This document shows positions 25,919 to 35,601 of a stretch of 48,339 nt of DNA, in pieces. This DNA comes from an uncultured Candidatus Actinomarina sp. GTDB lineage: Bacteria; Actinomycetota; Acidimicrobiia; Actinomarinales; Actinomarinaceae. Numbering within the stretch: the stretch's first letter is position 1; every line of letters starts with the position of its first letter. The DNA lies in NCBI GenBank assembly GCA_902519215.1, contig CABYIX010000010.1, positions 1 through 48,339 on the forward strand, read 5' to 3'. Position numbers and translations under genes: made by a program. Below the pieces are notes generated by a model. It ran no database searches and had not been told where the DNA came from. It was given only the letters and a program-made list of their open reading frames with translations.

Positions 25919-28347
25919 TAGCTAATAAAATTTATTATTTTATCTTCTACAAAAATAATTTTCTTGTAATTTTTTTTCTCAATTTGAAATTCTAATTCGC
26001 ATATTTTTTCTGCTTCTTCTTTTGTGGTTCCAGTATTAATTATTTTTGTATGTCTCTTCTTTCCATTTATTTGAACAACCAATTCATAAGTGGGGTTGGT
26101 TAAATTCGCTTCATCAAATTCTGGCCATGTAAATTCAGCTATGTTCTGATTTGTATGTAAATCATATATTTCTGAAGATATATGAGGCGCAAAAGGGTAG
26201 AGAAGACTACATATATTAAAAAGAATATACTCTTTAGTTTCTTGAGATATTGTTGTTATAGAGCCTAAATAATTAGTTAGTTCAATATTAATTTTCATTA
26301 AGTCAGATACGGCAGTGTTAAATTCAAATTTATCAAGGTGTTTCGTAATACTATATATAGATTGATTGATTTTTCTAATAATTTCTAAATCTACTTCACT
26401 TTGATTAGTAATTTCAAGTAAAGACAGTTTTTCAAAATTATCCCATACCTTATTCAAAAATCTTTTAGTGCCTTCAATTCCACCATCATTCCACTCAACA
26501 CCATCGCTAGGTGGTGCCATAAAAAGAATATACAATCTTAAAGCATCTGCTCCATGTGTAGCAAAGTATGACTCAGGGTCAACAACATTACCTTTGGACT
26601 TAGACATCTTAGTACCTCCAAAATTAATCATTCCCTGGCTAAATAAATTATGAAAAGGTTCACTAACATCTAGCATCCCAATATCTCTTAAAGCTTTAAC
26701 AAAAAATCTAGAATAGAGCAAATGTAATATAGCATGCTCTACCCCACCAATATACTGGTTAATAGGTAACCAGTCATTAATTATCTCTTTATCAAACGGC
26801 AAATTTGTATTGTTTGAATCTAGGAATCTAAGAAAATACCAAGATGAATCTACAAAGGTGTCCATAGTATCTGTTTCTCTTATGCTTTCAATGCCGCAAT
26901 TAGGACAGGAGGTGTTAACAAACTCTTTGCTTTTAGCCAATGGTGAATCTTCAGAATTCTTATAATCATCTATTTCAGGCAAGAGAACGGGCAACCTATC
27001 AAGGCTTTCAGCAACTAATCCACATTTGCTACAGTTAATTACTGGTATGGGACAACCCCAATACCTTTGACGACTAATAAGCCAATCCCTTAATCTAAAT
27101 GTAGTTTTTTTATTTCCAATTCCACTCTTAGTAAGATATTTTAAAATTTCTACAGAGGATTCATCATGCGACTTTAGATTATTATATTCTCCAGAATTAA
27201 TCAAAATACCTCTATCGGTAAAAGGTTCTTCATCAATATTGATAGAATGATTTTCGTCTATGATAACTTGTACGATGTTAAGACCATAGACCTTTGCAAA
27301 TTCATAATCTCGTTCATCATGACCAGGGACAGCCATTATTGCGCCGGTACCATAATTTACTAACACATAATCTGCAACCCACAGTGGCACTTTTTCTCCA
27401 CTAATAGGGTTTGATACATACAAACCTGTGTCAATACCAGTCTTTTTTTTCGAAATTGACATTCTCTCAAATTCCGATTTTGATTTTGATTTTATGATAT
27501 ATTGCTTAATCTCATCAGAATTGGGAGAAATATTAAGAACTTTATCAATTATGTTGTGTTCTGGTGCTAGAACTGCAAAGGTCATGCCATATAAAGTATC
27601 AAGACGAGTGGTAAATACATTAAAATTTAAATCTGTATCTAAGATATTGAGGCTGAATTCTGCTCCCTGAGATTTACCAATCCAATTTTCCTGCATTGCT
27701 TTAACATTTGATGGCCAGTCTCCTATCTCATCTAGTCCTTGAAGTAGTTCTTCGGAATATTCAGAAATTTTAAAAAACCACTGGTTTAAGTTTTTTTGCT
27801 CGACATCAGCATCGCATCTATCACAACAGCCTTCAATAACCTGCTCGTTAGCTAATACAGTTTTACATGATGTACACCAATTAACTGGAGCATCCTCCTT
27901 ATATGCTAAATCATTTTCAAATAGCTTTATAAATAAGTACTGTGTCCATTTATAGTAATCCCTATCATGAGCTGCAACTTCTCTGTCCCAATCATAAAGA
28001 GATCCTAATCTTTTTATTTGTTCCTTCATGTTGCTAATGCGTTCCTCAGTAAAGTTTTTAGGATGTATGCCTGTTTTAATAGCAGCATTTTCTGCCGGAA
28101 GGCCAAATGAGTCCCAGCCCATTGGAGACATGACATTAAACCCATTTTTCTGTTTATATCTTGTTATTACATCACCAATTGTGTAATTTCTTATGTGTCC
28201 CATGTGTAAATCCCCCGATGGATATGGGTACATACAAAGATTATAAAAATTGATACTACTAGAATTTACATCACAACGAGCTAAGCCGTCAATATCCCAT
28301 TGAGTCTGCCATTTAGACTCTAGGTTTTTAAAATCATAACTATCCAT
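25918..28347 (-). CDS. leuS: Leucyl-tRNA synthetase
   Basis: A complete 809-residue class I synthetase. The HIGH signature is HMGH at residues 48-51 within [19 protein letters not shown], and KMSKS lies near residues 580-584 ([13 protein letters not shown]). The CP1 editing domain contains TTRLDTLYG and VPGHDERD. Zinc-site cysteines occur in CTSCKT and CDRCD, and again in CSKCG and CPNCG. It attaches leucine to tRNA-Leu and edits misactivated isoleucine and methionine. It overlaps the upstream glycosyltransferase stop by 8 bases. Confidence 0.97.
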   Translation of the reverse strand: MDSYDFKNLESKWQTQWDIDGLARCDVNSSSINFYNLCMYPYPSGDLHMGHIRNYTIGDVITRYKQKNGFNVMSPMGWDSFGLPAENAAIKTGIHPKNFTEERISNMKEQIKRLGSLYDWDREVAAHDRDYYKWTQYLFIKLFENDLAYKEDAPVNWCTSCKTVLANEQVIEGCCDRCDADVEQKNLNQWFFKISEYSEELLQGLDEIGDWPSNVKAMQENWIGKSQGAEFSLNILDTDLNFNVFTTRLDTLYGMTFAVLAPEHNIIDKVLNISPNSDEIKQYIIKSKSKSEFERMSISKKKTGIDTGLYVSNPISGEKVPLWVADYVLVNYGTGAIMAVPGHDERDYEFAKVYGLNIVQVIIDENHSINIDEEPFTDRGILINSGEYNNLKSHDESSVEILKYLTKSGIGNKKTTFRLRDWLISRQRYWGCPIPVINCSKCGLVAESLDRLPVLLPEIDDYKNSEDSPLAKSKEFVNTSCPNCGIESIRETDTMDTFVDSSWYFLRFLDSNNTNLPFDKEIINDWLPINQYIGGVEHAILHLLYSRFFVKALRDIGMLDVSEPFHNLFSQGMINFGGTKMSKSKGNVVDPESYFATHGADALRLYILFMAPPSDGVEWNDGGIEGTKRFLNKVWDNFEKLSLLEITNQSEVDLEIIRKINQSIYSITKHLDKFEFNTAVSDLMKINIELTNYLGSITTISQETKEYILFNICSLLYPFAPHISSEIYDLHTNQNIAEFTWPEFDEANLTNPTYELVVQINGKKRHTKIINTGTTKEEAEKICELEFQIEKKNYKKIIFVEDKIINFIS

Positions 28348-29443
28348 TAAGGTAAATACTTTCTATCTTTTTAAACAAGACTTCCTTGCAATATTTTTCA
28401 TTTAACAAATTATATTGGTTTAATAGTTTTTTATCTGCTGTGGTTTTATCGTTTTTTATCAAATCAATTGCTGACTCTATTTTATCCTTAAAATCTGCCT
28501 GATTATCAAAAAGAAAGCCGATTTCAGTATTAAGTATTGCATTCATTGGTGAAACATTTCTTGTGATACATATTTTTGAGTTACTCATAGCTTCAAGGAG
28601 AACCAACCCTAATCCTTCTGAGTATGAGGGAAAAACAAATAAATGAATTTTTGAGAAGAATTCTTTTTTATTATCAACATAATTAAGGAATTGTATATTA
28701 GATTTTTTATCTAATTTATATTTATCATTTATTTTATCTAAATAGCTTTTTTTTCCTGTTCCTCCAATTAAAAGGTGTAAATTATTGTTTTCTAAATCTA
28801 AAAATAATTTTAAAAGGTCTTCGATTCCCTTATTTTTGTTAATCCGTCCCAAAAACCCTATATTAATTTTATTAGTATTATCTTCTATCTCTTTAAATAC
28901 TAAAGGCTCGATCCAATAGTTAACTACTGAAAATTTAATTCCTGTTGAATAATTTGAAAGCCAAGTACCCACTTCACTTGAGATACAAATAATATGATTA
29001 CTTTTATTCCAAATGAAGACTAAAAGTGGCATTAATAATTTTTTCAATAAGTTAAATGAAAATTTTCCTTCTAGATATGTGTCATATTTTCCATGAATAG
29101 ACACAATCCATTTTGGCTTATGCGGTAAAAATGCATTTACAGCATAAAACATTATGTCACTTCTTGGCTGGTGTGTATGTACTATATCAAAAGCCATCTT
29201 TTTTTGAATATTTAAAAGAGCTCGATAAGAAACTGGATTGAATAATCTTGGTGCATTTAATCTATATACTTTGTTAACTATCTCTTTAAATTGTGATTCC
29301 AATGAAGCCATATTTGTTTTATCTGGCCCAGTTGAAATGACATACAATTCATGTCCTTCATTTCTTTGGGCTTTAACTAAGTCTAGTAAATGGGTTTCTG
29401 CACCCCCTCCTGACAATGAATTGATAACGTGACAAATCTTCAT
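28340..29443 (-). CDS. Family 4 glycosyltransferase (GT-B fold)
   Basis: A 367-residue GT4 enzyme starting [16 protein letters not shown], the common glycine-rich acceptor-domain opening. The donor domain has [29 protein letters not shown], and the E-x7-E motif in [14 protein letters not shown]. Its location next to a polymerase and flippase suggests a surface-polysaccharide role. The sugar is unknown. Its start shares one base with the DUF1015-like stop and its end overlaps leuS by 8 bases, so it appears to be in one operon with leuS. Confidence 0.87.
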   Translation of the reverse strand: MKICHVINSLSGGGAETHLLDLVKAQRNEGHELYVISTGPDKTNMASLESQFKEIVNKVYRLNAPRLFNPVSYRALLNIQKKMAFDIVHTHQPRSDIMFYAVNAFLPHKPKWIVSIHGKYDTYLEGKFSFNLLKKLLMPLLVFIWNKSNHIICISSEVGTWLSNYSTGIKFSVVNYWIEPLVFKEIEDNTNKINIGFLGRINKNKGIEDLLKLFLDLENNNLHLLIGGTGKKSYLDKINDKYKLDKKSNIQFLNYVDNKKEFFSKIHLFVFPSYSEGLGLVLLEAMSNSKICITRNVSPMNAILNTEIGFLFDNQADFKDKIESAIDLIKNDKTTADKKLLNQYNLLNEKYCKEVLFKKIESIYLNG

Positions 29444-30090
29444 TAGTTATCGAACCTTGGAGTAATCCATGTAGATTTATATGGAAAAATATAAACTTTT
29501 GAAAAATCTTTTATGCTTATAGCTGAGAAACGTACAATACTTTTAGAAGTAGTTATGTTATTAGGAATAGGTGATATGAAATTAGCTTTCATCAATTCTT
29601 TTTTATACGAATAAAGTTTTCTAATATCCATTAATTTATCAGAGTAATATTTAGTGCTATCAATTTGAATATGCATACTATTGTGGAATTCTTCTGTAGA
29701 AAATCCAAAATCTTCAATAATTTTTGTTAAAAAAACATTTTTTTTCACTAATAATTCTGAGGTATAACTGTCAATCTTCACTTGCTCAATATTTATTAAA
29801 ATAGCATCTAAATCTTTGTTTATTGAATTTTCAATTATATATTTAAAACGATGATGGCCATCTAAAATATACATCTCATTTTTAAAACTTAATTCATCTT
29901 CAGTATTTTCAAAAAAAACTCCCAAAACGATGGGTGCAGCATTTAAAGCTCCTTTTGTAATCTGATTTTGCTCTGAGGTTTCTTCATGGGGATAAATTAT
30001 ATCTTTTAAATTAAATAAATTTAAACTTGTAGAAAAAGCTGAAACTGTAGGGTCTGAAGTCCTAGCTTGTTTAAAATCTTGAATTATCAT
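29443..30090 (-). CDS. Half-length DUF1015 / ParB-Srx-fold protein, possible free-serine kinase
   Basis: The 215-residue protein has two motifs that recall DUF1015. One is YPHEETS at residues 33-39, followed by LNAAPIVLGVFF. The other is ILDGHHRFKY around residues 75-84 (Asp77, His79, His80, Arg81). DGHHR in a ParB/sulfiredoxin fold is the nucleotide and substrate motif of SerK from Thermococcus and of SbnI, which phosphorylate free L-serine to O-phosphoserine. DUF1015 proteins are usually about 400 residues and are often encoded beside serC or serA. Here serC is directly upstream, 5 bases away. Kinase activity is inference; an uncharacterised regulatory role is also possible. Confidence 0.6.
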   Translation of the reverse strand: MIIQDFKQARTSDPTVSAFSTSLNLFNLKDIIYPHEETSEQNQITKGALNAAPIVLGVFFENTEDELSFKNEMYILDGHHRFKYIIENSINKDLDAILINIEQVKIDSYTSELLVKKNVFLTKIIEDFGFSTEEFHNSMHIQIDSTKYYSDKLMDIRKLYSYKKELMKANFISPIPNNITTSKSIVRFSAISIKDFSKVYIFPYKSTWITPRFDN

Positions 30091-30095
30091 TAGTA

Positions 30096-31157
30096 TTATT
30101 TTACAAAGTCTTCTAAAAGAACTAGGAAATCATCGATCATATCATCAGTTATGCTGTTGTAATTACTCACCCTTATTCCACCAACACTTCTATGGCCATT
30201 TAAGCCAATAAACCCATTTTCAACACAGTGATTTAAAAATTTTTGTGTTTTTGAACCTTCTTTAAACTCAAAAACAATATTTGAATTACTTCTTAAATTT
30301 TTTGGAGCTAACAACTGAAAGTAATCATCATTTTCATCTAGAAACTGGTATAGTTTATTAGCTCGTATGGAGTTATTGTTCTCTATTTTTTTAATTCCAC
30401 CAGAATTTAAAATCCAATCAAGCACCTTAGTCAAAACATAAATTGAAAAAGTAGGAGGCGTATTGAATGAAGAATTTTTTAGAATATGATTTTTAATATC
30501 TAAATAACTAGTTTTAGTACTCTCATCATGAAAGTCTTTTTTAAAAATACAAATTGTTACTCCAGGTATTCCTAGATTTTTCTGTGCTCCGGCATATATG
30601 TAAGACAAATTGCTCCAATCAAATTCATACGAACATATATCAGATGACATATCAACAATAAGCTTTTTATTTTTAAAATTTTTGAAATCTCTTATCTGTA
30701 TACCTTCAATGGTTTCATTAGAAGTGAGATATAAATATTCCTCATCAGATTTAGAAATATCTTTAAGAGAATTCTCATATCCAATATCTTGTATATTATA
30801 ATTTGAAATTTTATTGCCAAAGTAAATTTCGAAGTCAGAATGTGTTTTTTTCCCCCAGGTTCCTGAAATTAGAAAGGATATATTATTCATAAGACTTTTA
30901 TTATTTACAGGTATAAAAGTATTTTGAAAAGTTGCACCTCCTTGAATAAAAATTATTTCGAAGTCATCAGGTATATTAAGAATTTTAGTAATTTTACTCT
31001 TTGAAATGTTGACTAGTTCTTCAAATACACTACTCCGGTGTGATAACTCCAAAACTGAATAACCAAGATCCTTATAGTCAATTATGTCTTCAGAAATATT
31101 TTCTAATATCTCATTTGGAATTTTTGATGGCCCAGCTGAAAAATTATTTATCTTCAT
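30096..31157 (-). CDS. serC: Phosphoserine aminotransferase
   Basis: A class V (SerC-type) PLP aminotransferase starting MKINNFSAGPSKIPNEI, with ELSHRSSVFEEL, the substrate loop IQGGATFQN, the PLP lysine in AGAQKNLG (about residue 191), and the C-terminal LNGHRSVGGIRVSNYN. It interconverts 3-phosphohydroxypyruvate plus glutamate with O-phosphoserine plus 2-oxoglutarate. ATG 31157 is chosen because the family begins at this NFSAGP segment; longer readings run back through the upstream gene. It overlaps that gene by 14 bases. It is unusually placed, inside a polysaccharide segment beside the DUF1015-like gene. Confidence 0.94.
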   Translation of the reverse strand: MKINNFSAGPSKIPNEILENISEDIIDYKDLGYSVLELSHRSSVFEELVNISKSKITKILNIPDDFEIIFIQGGATFQNTFIPVNNKSLMNNISFLISGTWGKKTHSDFEIYFGNKISNYNIQDIGYENSLKDISKSDEEYLYLTSNETIEGIQIRDFKNFKNKKLIVDMSSDICSYEFDWSNLSYIYAGAQKNLGIPGVTICIFKKDFHDESTKTSYLDIKNHILKNSSFNTPPTFSIYVLTKVLDWILNSGGIKKIENNNSIRANKLYQFLDENDDYFQLLAPKNLRSNSNIVFEFKEGSKTQKFLNHCVENGFIGLNGHRSVGGIRVSNYNSITDDMIDDFLVLLEDFVK

Positions 31158-32496
31158 GTGTTTCCATTTTAAACATAAGACCAAGGTACAAACCATATAC
31201 AGGTAACAAATCTTCAAATGAAGAAAGAGAAAATGAGATTAATACAAGAAATATTTTAAGACCATTTTTGAAATCATAATTTAATAAACCAATAATAAAT
31301 AAAAAAAGTAAAATTCCATATAATGGACCAATAGAAAAAAAGTTAAAAAGAAAATTGTTTTGTAGATTAATATCCTCATACAGTAAGAAATATCTACCAG
31401 TACCAAAAGATTTAGCAAGATATTGAATATTCAAATACTTAGGAGAAGTTCTGTTAACTAAGTAAGTTTCTCTTTCAACTTGAATTGATAAATATTCTGT
31501 ATAAAGACTATTTGTATTTTGGAAACCAAAACCAGTCCCATATTTTATAAATTGATTTGTGAAAGCTAAAATATCTGATCTTTCCCTGTCCTCAAATTGA
31601 ACATTTGTTATTTTGCTAATATTATTTAATTCCGAAGATTCATTTTTAGCAGGATTACTTTCTAGCACACCATTTGCATCTTCTTTTTCATCCATAGTGT
31701 ATAAAGGGCATTCAAAATTAGATGGGCTAATGTCACATTCTTTAATAGGAACAAAAAATGTAATAAGAAAGACAATAAAAAAATATAAAACCCTTTTATC
31801 ATATTTATTTATCAATATGTCAGTAATAACAAATAATACAACAATTAATAATGCGAGTTCACTTTTTGTTAATCCAAAAACTAACCCTGATAACAGATAA
31901 GAATATGTTCTAAGTCCAAACTTATAATGTAGGACTAAAAAGGCTGGGAACAAAAGTGAGACTAAAAAAATTGGTTCCCTAAATGTACCAACCATTCTAT
32001 GACTACTTGATATCCAGAAATTTGACTGGACATCAAATCCAAGTATTCCAGTTCCTGGACGGTTTCTATAAGGTTCATAAAAATTAAAAATTTGTGATAA
32101 AAATGTATAGATTGAGAAAATTGATATTGCTAAATAAACTTTGTTTAAAGCTCTCAATATATCGACCTGATTGTCCAAATGAGGTGTGACATACAAAACA
32201 TAAATAAATGCCGTAAAACTAAATATTCTTAAAAAGAGATAACTCAATTCAACATCAATAGTAGATGTATTAATTAACGTTGGTGCCAAAGAAGTCAATA
32301 TGAGAATTAAAGTAATCTGATTAAGCTTTATTTTCTTCTTAAGGCTTATAAATAAAAAAATTATAAATAATAATCCATTACCGATCCATGTAAGTGGGAT
32401 AGAAAATACTTGATATGAATCTAAAAAAAGTAACAAAAGAGGAAGTATATAAAGTAATTCAAACTTAGAATTTGGCAAATATACTTTTTTTAACAT
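31144..32496 (-). CDS. O-antigen/polysaccharide polymerase-like polytopic membrane protein
   Basis: A 450-residue protein with about eleven hydrophobic segments and one larger loop, roughly residues 245-360, between late membrane segments. It contains the arginine-bearing stretch SSHRMVGTFREPIFLVSLLFP, similar to loops of Wzy polymerases. Wzy proteins join lipid-linked repeat units outside the membrane and are poorly conserved, so the assignment rests on topology and on its position next to Wzx and a glycosyltransferase. The start at ATG 32496 has AAGG a few bases upstream. It is the second polymerase-like gene in the window, which suggests either two polymers or different steps. Confidence 0.7.
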   Translation of the reverse strand: MLKKVYLPNSKFELLYILPLLLLFLDSYQVFSIPLTWIGNGLLFIIFLFISLKKKIKLNQITLILILTSLAPTLINTSTIDVELSYLFLRIFSFTAFIYVLYVTPHLDNQVDILRALNKVYLAISIFSIYTFLSQIFNFYEPYRNRPGTGILGFDVQSNFWISSSHRMVGTFREPIFLVSLLFPAFLVLHYKFGLRTYSYLLSGLVFGLTKSELALLIVVLFVITDILINKYDKRVLYFFIVFLITFFVPIKECDISPSNFECPLYTMDEKEDANGVLESNPAKNESSELNNISKITNVQFEDRERSDILAFTNQFIKYGTGFGFQNTNSLYTEYLSIQVERETYLVNRTSPKYLNIQYLAKSFGTGRYFLLYEDINLQNNFLFNFFSIGPLYGILLFLFIIGLLNYDFKNGLKIFLVLISFSLSSFEDLLPVYGLYLGLMFKMETHEDK

Positions 32497-32539
32497 TACC
32501 TTAACTTTAACTAGAGAATTTAAATATTACTTAAGTTAT

Positions 32540-33757
32540 TTACTGAGATGCTTTAGTTTTAAAATAAACATAAATTTCGTACAATTTTTGAATAACCATG
32601 CCTGCAGAAATAGATATAGCAACACCATTAAATGTTAGAGATTCAATTAACAGAATTGAAAGGGATACAAAAATTACCAAATAAAGAAGCCTTCCAATTG
32701 TATGTTGTGTAATTAAATCATTTATAAATAAGAAATGACGTGACCAGAAAGTTAATAAATAAAAGATATACCCAATAAGTAGTATTAGCAATGGAATGTA
32801 AGCAGATATGTAATCAATTCCTGCTATTAAAATAAGCATATCCTCTCCGTAAATTATATAAATTAAAATAATGCCAATTGAAATAGGAAATAAAATATTA
32901 AAAATTAATTTACGAAAATTATATTTATCATCTTTATTGATTTTATTCAGCATCCAGGGAGAAAAAGCAACAACAATATAATTAACTGGTTCTACCAACT
33001 TTCTTGCAACTCTATAGATACCAGCTGAGTAAAAGTCTGTTAACAGACCAAGTACCACAACATCTAGCTGTGCGGGAATTAGTCCTACAGCTTGATCAGT
33101 TCTAATTTTAAAGAAATTATTTTTTGATATTTTTATATATTCTTTAAAGTCTACTTTTTTATCCTTATTTTTATTACTGAAGATTAAAACAAAGAGGATA
33201 ATCAAGCCTGCTAAAAAGCTGTGTAAAGATAAAGCTATGAAAAAATTTTCTATAGACGGATTCTGTAAAATAAAAAAAACAACTAAAGCAAAACGTAATA
33301 TACTCACAACACTCTCAACCACTGAATAAGTTTTCATATCTCCTATATAAGTAAAGGTTCCTTTAAAAACTTCAAGAAGATTTAAAAATACTCTTGAGCA
33401 AATAAATAGTAATAAATAATTAGGAATTGATTTAACATCTAGCAATTCAAAATTTGATGTAATAATTAGCAATATTAGAGAAAGGAATACTGAGAATAAT
33501 CCCATGCATAATTCAAAAATAATAGAACTTATTAAAAAGTTTCCTCCATAATTTTTATAATTTATCAATACTAAATCAGAATTCCTTGAACTAAGAAACC
33601 TGAAGCAAAGGCCGATAATGCCTAAGTAAACTCCAATTATTCCATATGATTCAGGACCAAGGCTCTTAGCAACAATTCTAATTTGTATAATTGCAAGCAC
33701 TGCAATAGTTCCTTGAGATAGGATTAGCTCTTTAGTTTCAAATAAGAATTCTTTCAT
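32540..33757 (-). CDS. Polysaccharide flippase (Wzx / MATE-like)
   Basis: A polytopic protein of about 405 residues with twelve or so membrane segments. KSLGPESYGIIGVYLGI after the first helix is typical of Wzx/polysaccharide_synt family exporters, as are the repeated halves. It moves undecaprenyl-PP-linked oligosaccharide across the membrane. The start is ATG 33757. A longer reading to 33808 begins MACKRSGVQIPSAPHS, which is only translated tRNA-Ala antisense-frame sequence and is rejected. The ATG lies 9 bases after the tRNA-Ala 3' end with no ribosome binding site, so the message may be leaderless after tRNA processing. Confidence 0.85.
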   Translation of the reverse strand: MKEFLFETKELILSQGTIAVLAIIQIRIVAKSLGPESYGIIGVYLGIIGLCFRFLSSRNSDLVLINYKNYGGNFLISSIIFELCMGLFSVFLSLILLIITSNFELLDVKSIPNYLLLFICSRVFLNLLEVFKGTFTYIGDMKTYSVVESVVSILRFALVVFFILQNPSIENFFIALSLHSFLAGLIILFVLIFSNKNKDKKVDFKEYIKISKNNFFKIRTDQAVGLIPAQLDVVVLGLLTDFYSAGIYRVARKLVEPVNYIVVAFSPWMLNKINKDDKYNFRKLIFNILFPISIGIILIYIIYGEDMLILIAGIDYISAYIPLLILLIGYIFYLLTFWSRHFLFINDLITQHTIGRLLYLVIFVSLSILLIESLTFNGVAISISAGMVIQKLYEIYVYFKTKASQ

Positions 33758-33766
33758 ATTGCTATG

Positions 33767-33839
<73 letters not shown>

Positions 33840-33851
33840 CAATTATTAAGA

Positions 33852-34208
33852 CTATCCATGTTGGTAAATTAACTCACAATCAAAATACAAATCTTCAATC
33901 ATATAAAATTCTCTAGACTCCTGAGTAAAAATATGAATCAGAATATCTTTAACTTCAATTAATAGCCAAGAAGAATTTCTTCCCTCAATATTTAAATTAG
34001 ATTTTTCATTAATAAACATATTCATCTTCTTAACAACTCCATTCATTTGGGTGTTAGATGTTGATGAACCAATAATGACTTTTTGATGGCTGGACTCAGA
34101 ATTTCCTTTAAATACACTAATATTTTGTAACTTTTGACCTTCGAGAATATTGAGAATGCTGTCAGTAAAAAAAGACTCGATATATTCTTGTTTTTTCAAA
34201 TTTGACAC
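33852..34208 (-). CDS. rsfS: Ribosomal silencing factor RsfS
   Basis: A 118-residue protein matching RsfS/Iojap in its second half, with GVVKKMNMFINE, WLLIEVKDILIHIFT, and REFYMIEDLYFD. RsfS binds ribosomal protein L14 and blocks subunit joining during nutrient limitation. The start is GTG 34208; there is no Shine-Dalgarno, and TAATAT at 34222-34217 on the minus strand would place a transcript start at or near the GTG. In actinobacteria rsfS normally follows nadD directly. Here trkA-trkH, on the opposite strand, lie between them. Confidence 0.9.
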   Translation of the reverse strand: MSNLKKQEYIESFFTDSILNILEGQKLQNISVFKGNSESSHQKVIIGSSTSNTQMNGVVKKMNMFINEKSNLNIEGRNSSWLLIEVKDILIHIFTQESREFYMIEDLYFDCELIYQHG

Positions 34209-34236
34209 TTATAAATATATTACCATGTATTTATAA
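34209..34236. promoter_or_regulatory. Inverted repeat in the rsfS-trkA divergent promoter
   Basis: TTATAAATA at 34209-34217 and TATTTATAA at 34228-34236 are perfect 9-base inverted repeats with a 10-base spacer, starting right at the rsfS GTG. They may be a regulator binding site or two back-to-back -10-like elements. AT content lowers the significance. Confidence 0.45.
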
Positions 34237-34263
34237 AGGCACTATTCTAAGAGTGAGGACATT

Positions 34264-35595
34264 TTGAAAAAAATAATCATCATAGGTGCTGGTGAAGTTG
34301 GTAACTTTCTTGCAAGCAAACTTTCCAGTGAACAACACGATGTTACAGTTATTGAAGCCAATAGCATGAAAGTTGACGAACTAAACTCATCACTAGATGC
34401 TCTTGTAATTAATGGCAATGGAGGTAGTCCGTCATCACTCTTACAAGCTGGTGCAGAGTCTGCTGACTTAATTATTGCCGTTACAGATGATGAGAATGTA
34501 AATATGCTTTCTTGTTACCTTGCTAAAAACATGGGCACTAAAAAGTCATTTGCGAGAGTTCAGGACAGTTCACTTAAAAGCGAATTAGATGACTTAAATA
34601 TTGATCAGATTATTGACCCATCAGAAAGTGCTTGTGATGAAATAGAAAAGCTTCTGTCTAGAGCTGGAATTTATGATATTCATGAATTTAGTGGAGGAAA
34701 AATTCTTTCAGTTGGTGGAGTTCTTACTAAAGACTCACCTTTAATCAATAAAAAATTATCTGATATTCATGAATTTGGAGGCAGGGAAAACTGGTTAGTT
34801 ACTGCATATGTCCGAGAAGGAGATTCATTTATTGCAAATGGAGATACAGTACTAAATACAGATGATCATGTAAAAATTATTGTGAAAAGTGGTGATATAC
34901 AAACTGCAACAGCTTTAATAGGTATTGACTTCAATTATCAAATTAAAAAAGTTATCATTATTGGTGCTTCCCGATCTTCTGAATTATTAGCTGAAAGACT
35001 TTATAAAGATTACGAAATAGTAGTCATTGATGATAATAAAAAAGATTGTAATAGGATTGCAGAAAATAACTCGCATGTGATTGTTGTGAATAATGATCCA
35101 CGAGATCCTAAAAATCTCATAGACCTGGGTGTGGGTTCAGATACTGCAATCGTAGCACTTAGTAAGAATGATTCTAAGAATATAGTGTGTTCTTTAGTAG
35201 GAAATGCACTAGGTGTTCCAGAAATAATCACTAGAGTCAATAAGATTGATTATCTTGAACTTCTTAAAGAAACATCTATTCAAGCAACAATATCAACAAG
35301 AATAACAGCTGCTAACTCAATTTTACAAGATGTGAGATCAGATCAGGTAAAATCTGCACTTACTTTTGAAGATACGGAAGTGGAAGCATTGGAAATTCTA
35401 CTCTCAGACAAATGTCATGTTCTAGACAAATCTTTGACTGAATTAGAACTTCCTAAAAATTGTTTAATTGCTGGAGTTATAAGAAGAGAGAAAACATATA
35501 TTCCTTCTGGTGATTGGAAATTTGGAAACAAAGATAGACTAATAGTTTTTACATTGCCTGAATCAATTGAAGAAATTGAAAACGTATTTTGTTAA
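34264..35595 (+). CDS. trkA: Trk potassium uptake regulatory subunit TrkA
   Basis: A 443-residue cytoplasmic gating subunit with two RCK halves. The first Rossmann unit has GAGEVG at residues 8-13 and the ribose-binding Glu31. The second begins near residue 230 with GASRSS, a degenerate form of the usual GxGxxG. RCK_C domains follow each half, around 140-220 and 360-443. TrkA binds NAD(H)/nucleotides and controls the TrkH channel. The TTG start at 34264 has GAGGA at 34255-34259. trkH follows 6 bases later. In some Gram-positive bacteria RCK_C domains bind c-di-AMP, which pgpH in this window would degrade. Confidence 0.94.
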   Translation: MKKIIIIGAGEVGNFLASKLSSEQHDVTVIEANSMKVDELNSSLDALVINGNGGSPSSLLQAGAESADLIIAVTDDENVNMLSCYLAKNMGTKKSFARVQDSSLKSELDDLNIDQIIDPSESACDEIEKLLSRAGIYDIHEFSGGKILSVGGVLTKDSPLINKKLSDIHEFGGRENWLVTAYVREGDSFIANGDTVLNTDDHVKIIVKSGDIQTATALIGIDFNYQIKKVIIIGASRSSELLAERLYKDYEIVVIDDNKKDCNRIAENNSHVIVVNNDPRDPKNLIDLGVGSDTAIVALSKNDSKNIVCSLVGNALGVPEIITRVNKIDYLELLKETSIQATISTRITAANSILQDVRSDQVKSALTFEDTEVEALEILLSDKCHVLDKSLTELELPKNCLIAGVIRREKTYIPSGDWKFGNKDRLIVFTLPESIEEIENVFC

Positions 35596-35601
35596 ATACT
35601 G

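Noticed and set aside
31158-31217. 20-residue N-terminal extension of serC
   Set aside because: It lies inside the upstream polymerase gene, and SerC family proteins start at the NFSAGP segment, matching ATG 31157.
31613-31900. 95-codon plus-strand open frame antisense to the polymerase gene
   Set aside because: It lies entirely within a well-supported membrane-protein gene on the other strand and has no recognisable domain or ribosome binding site.
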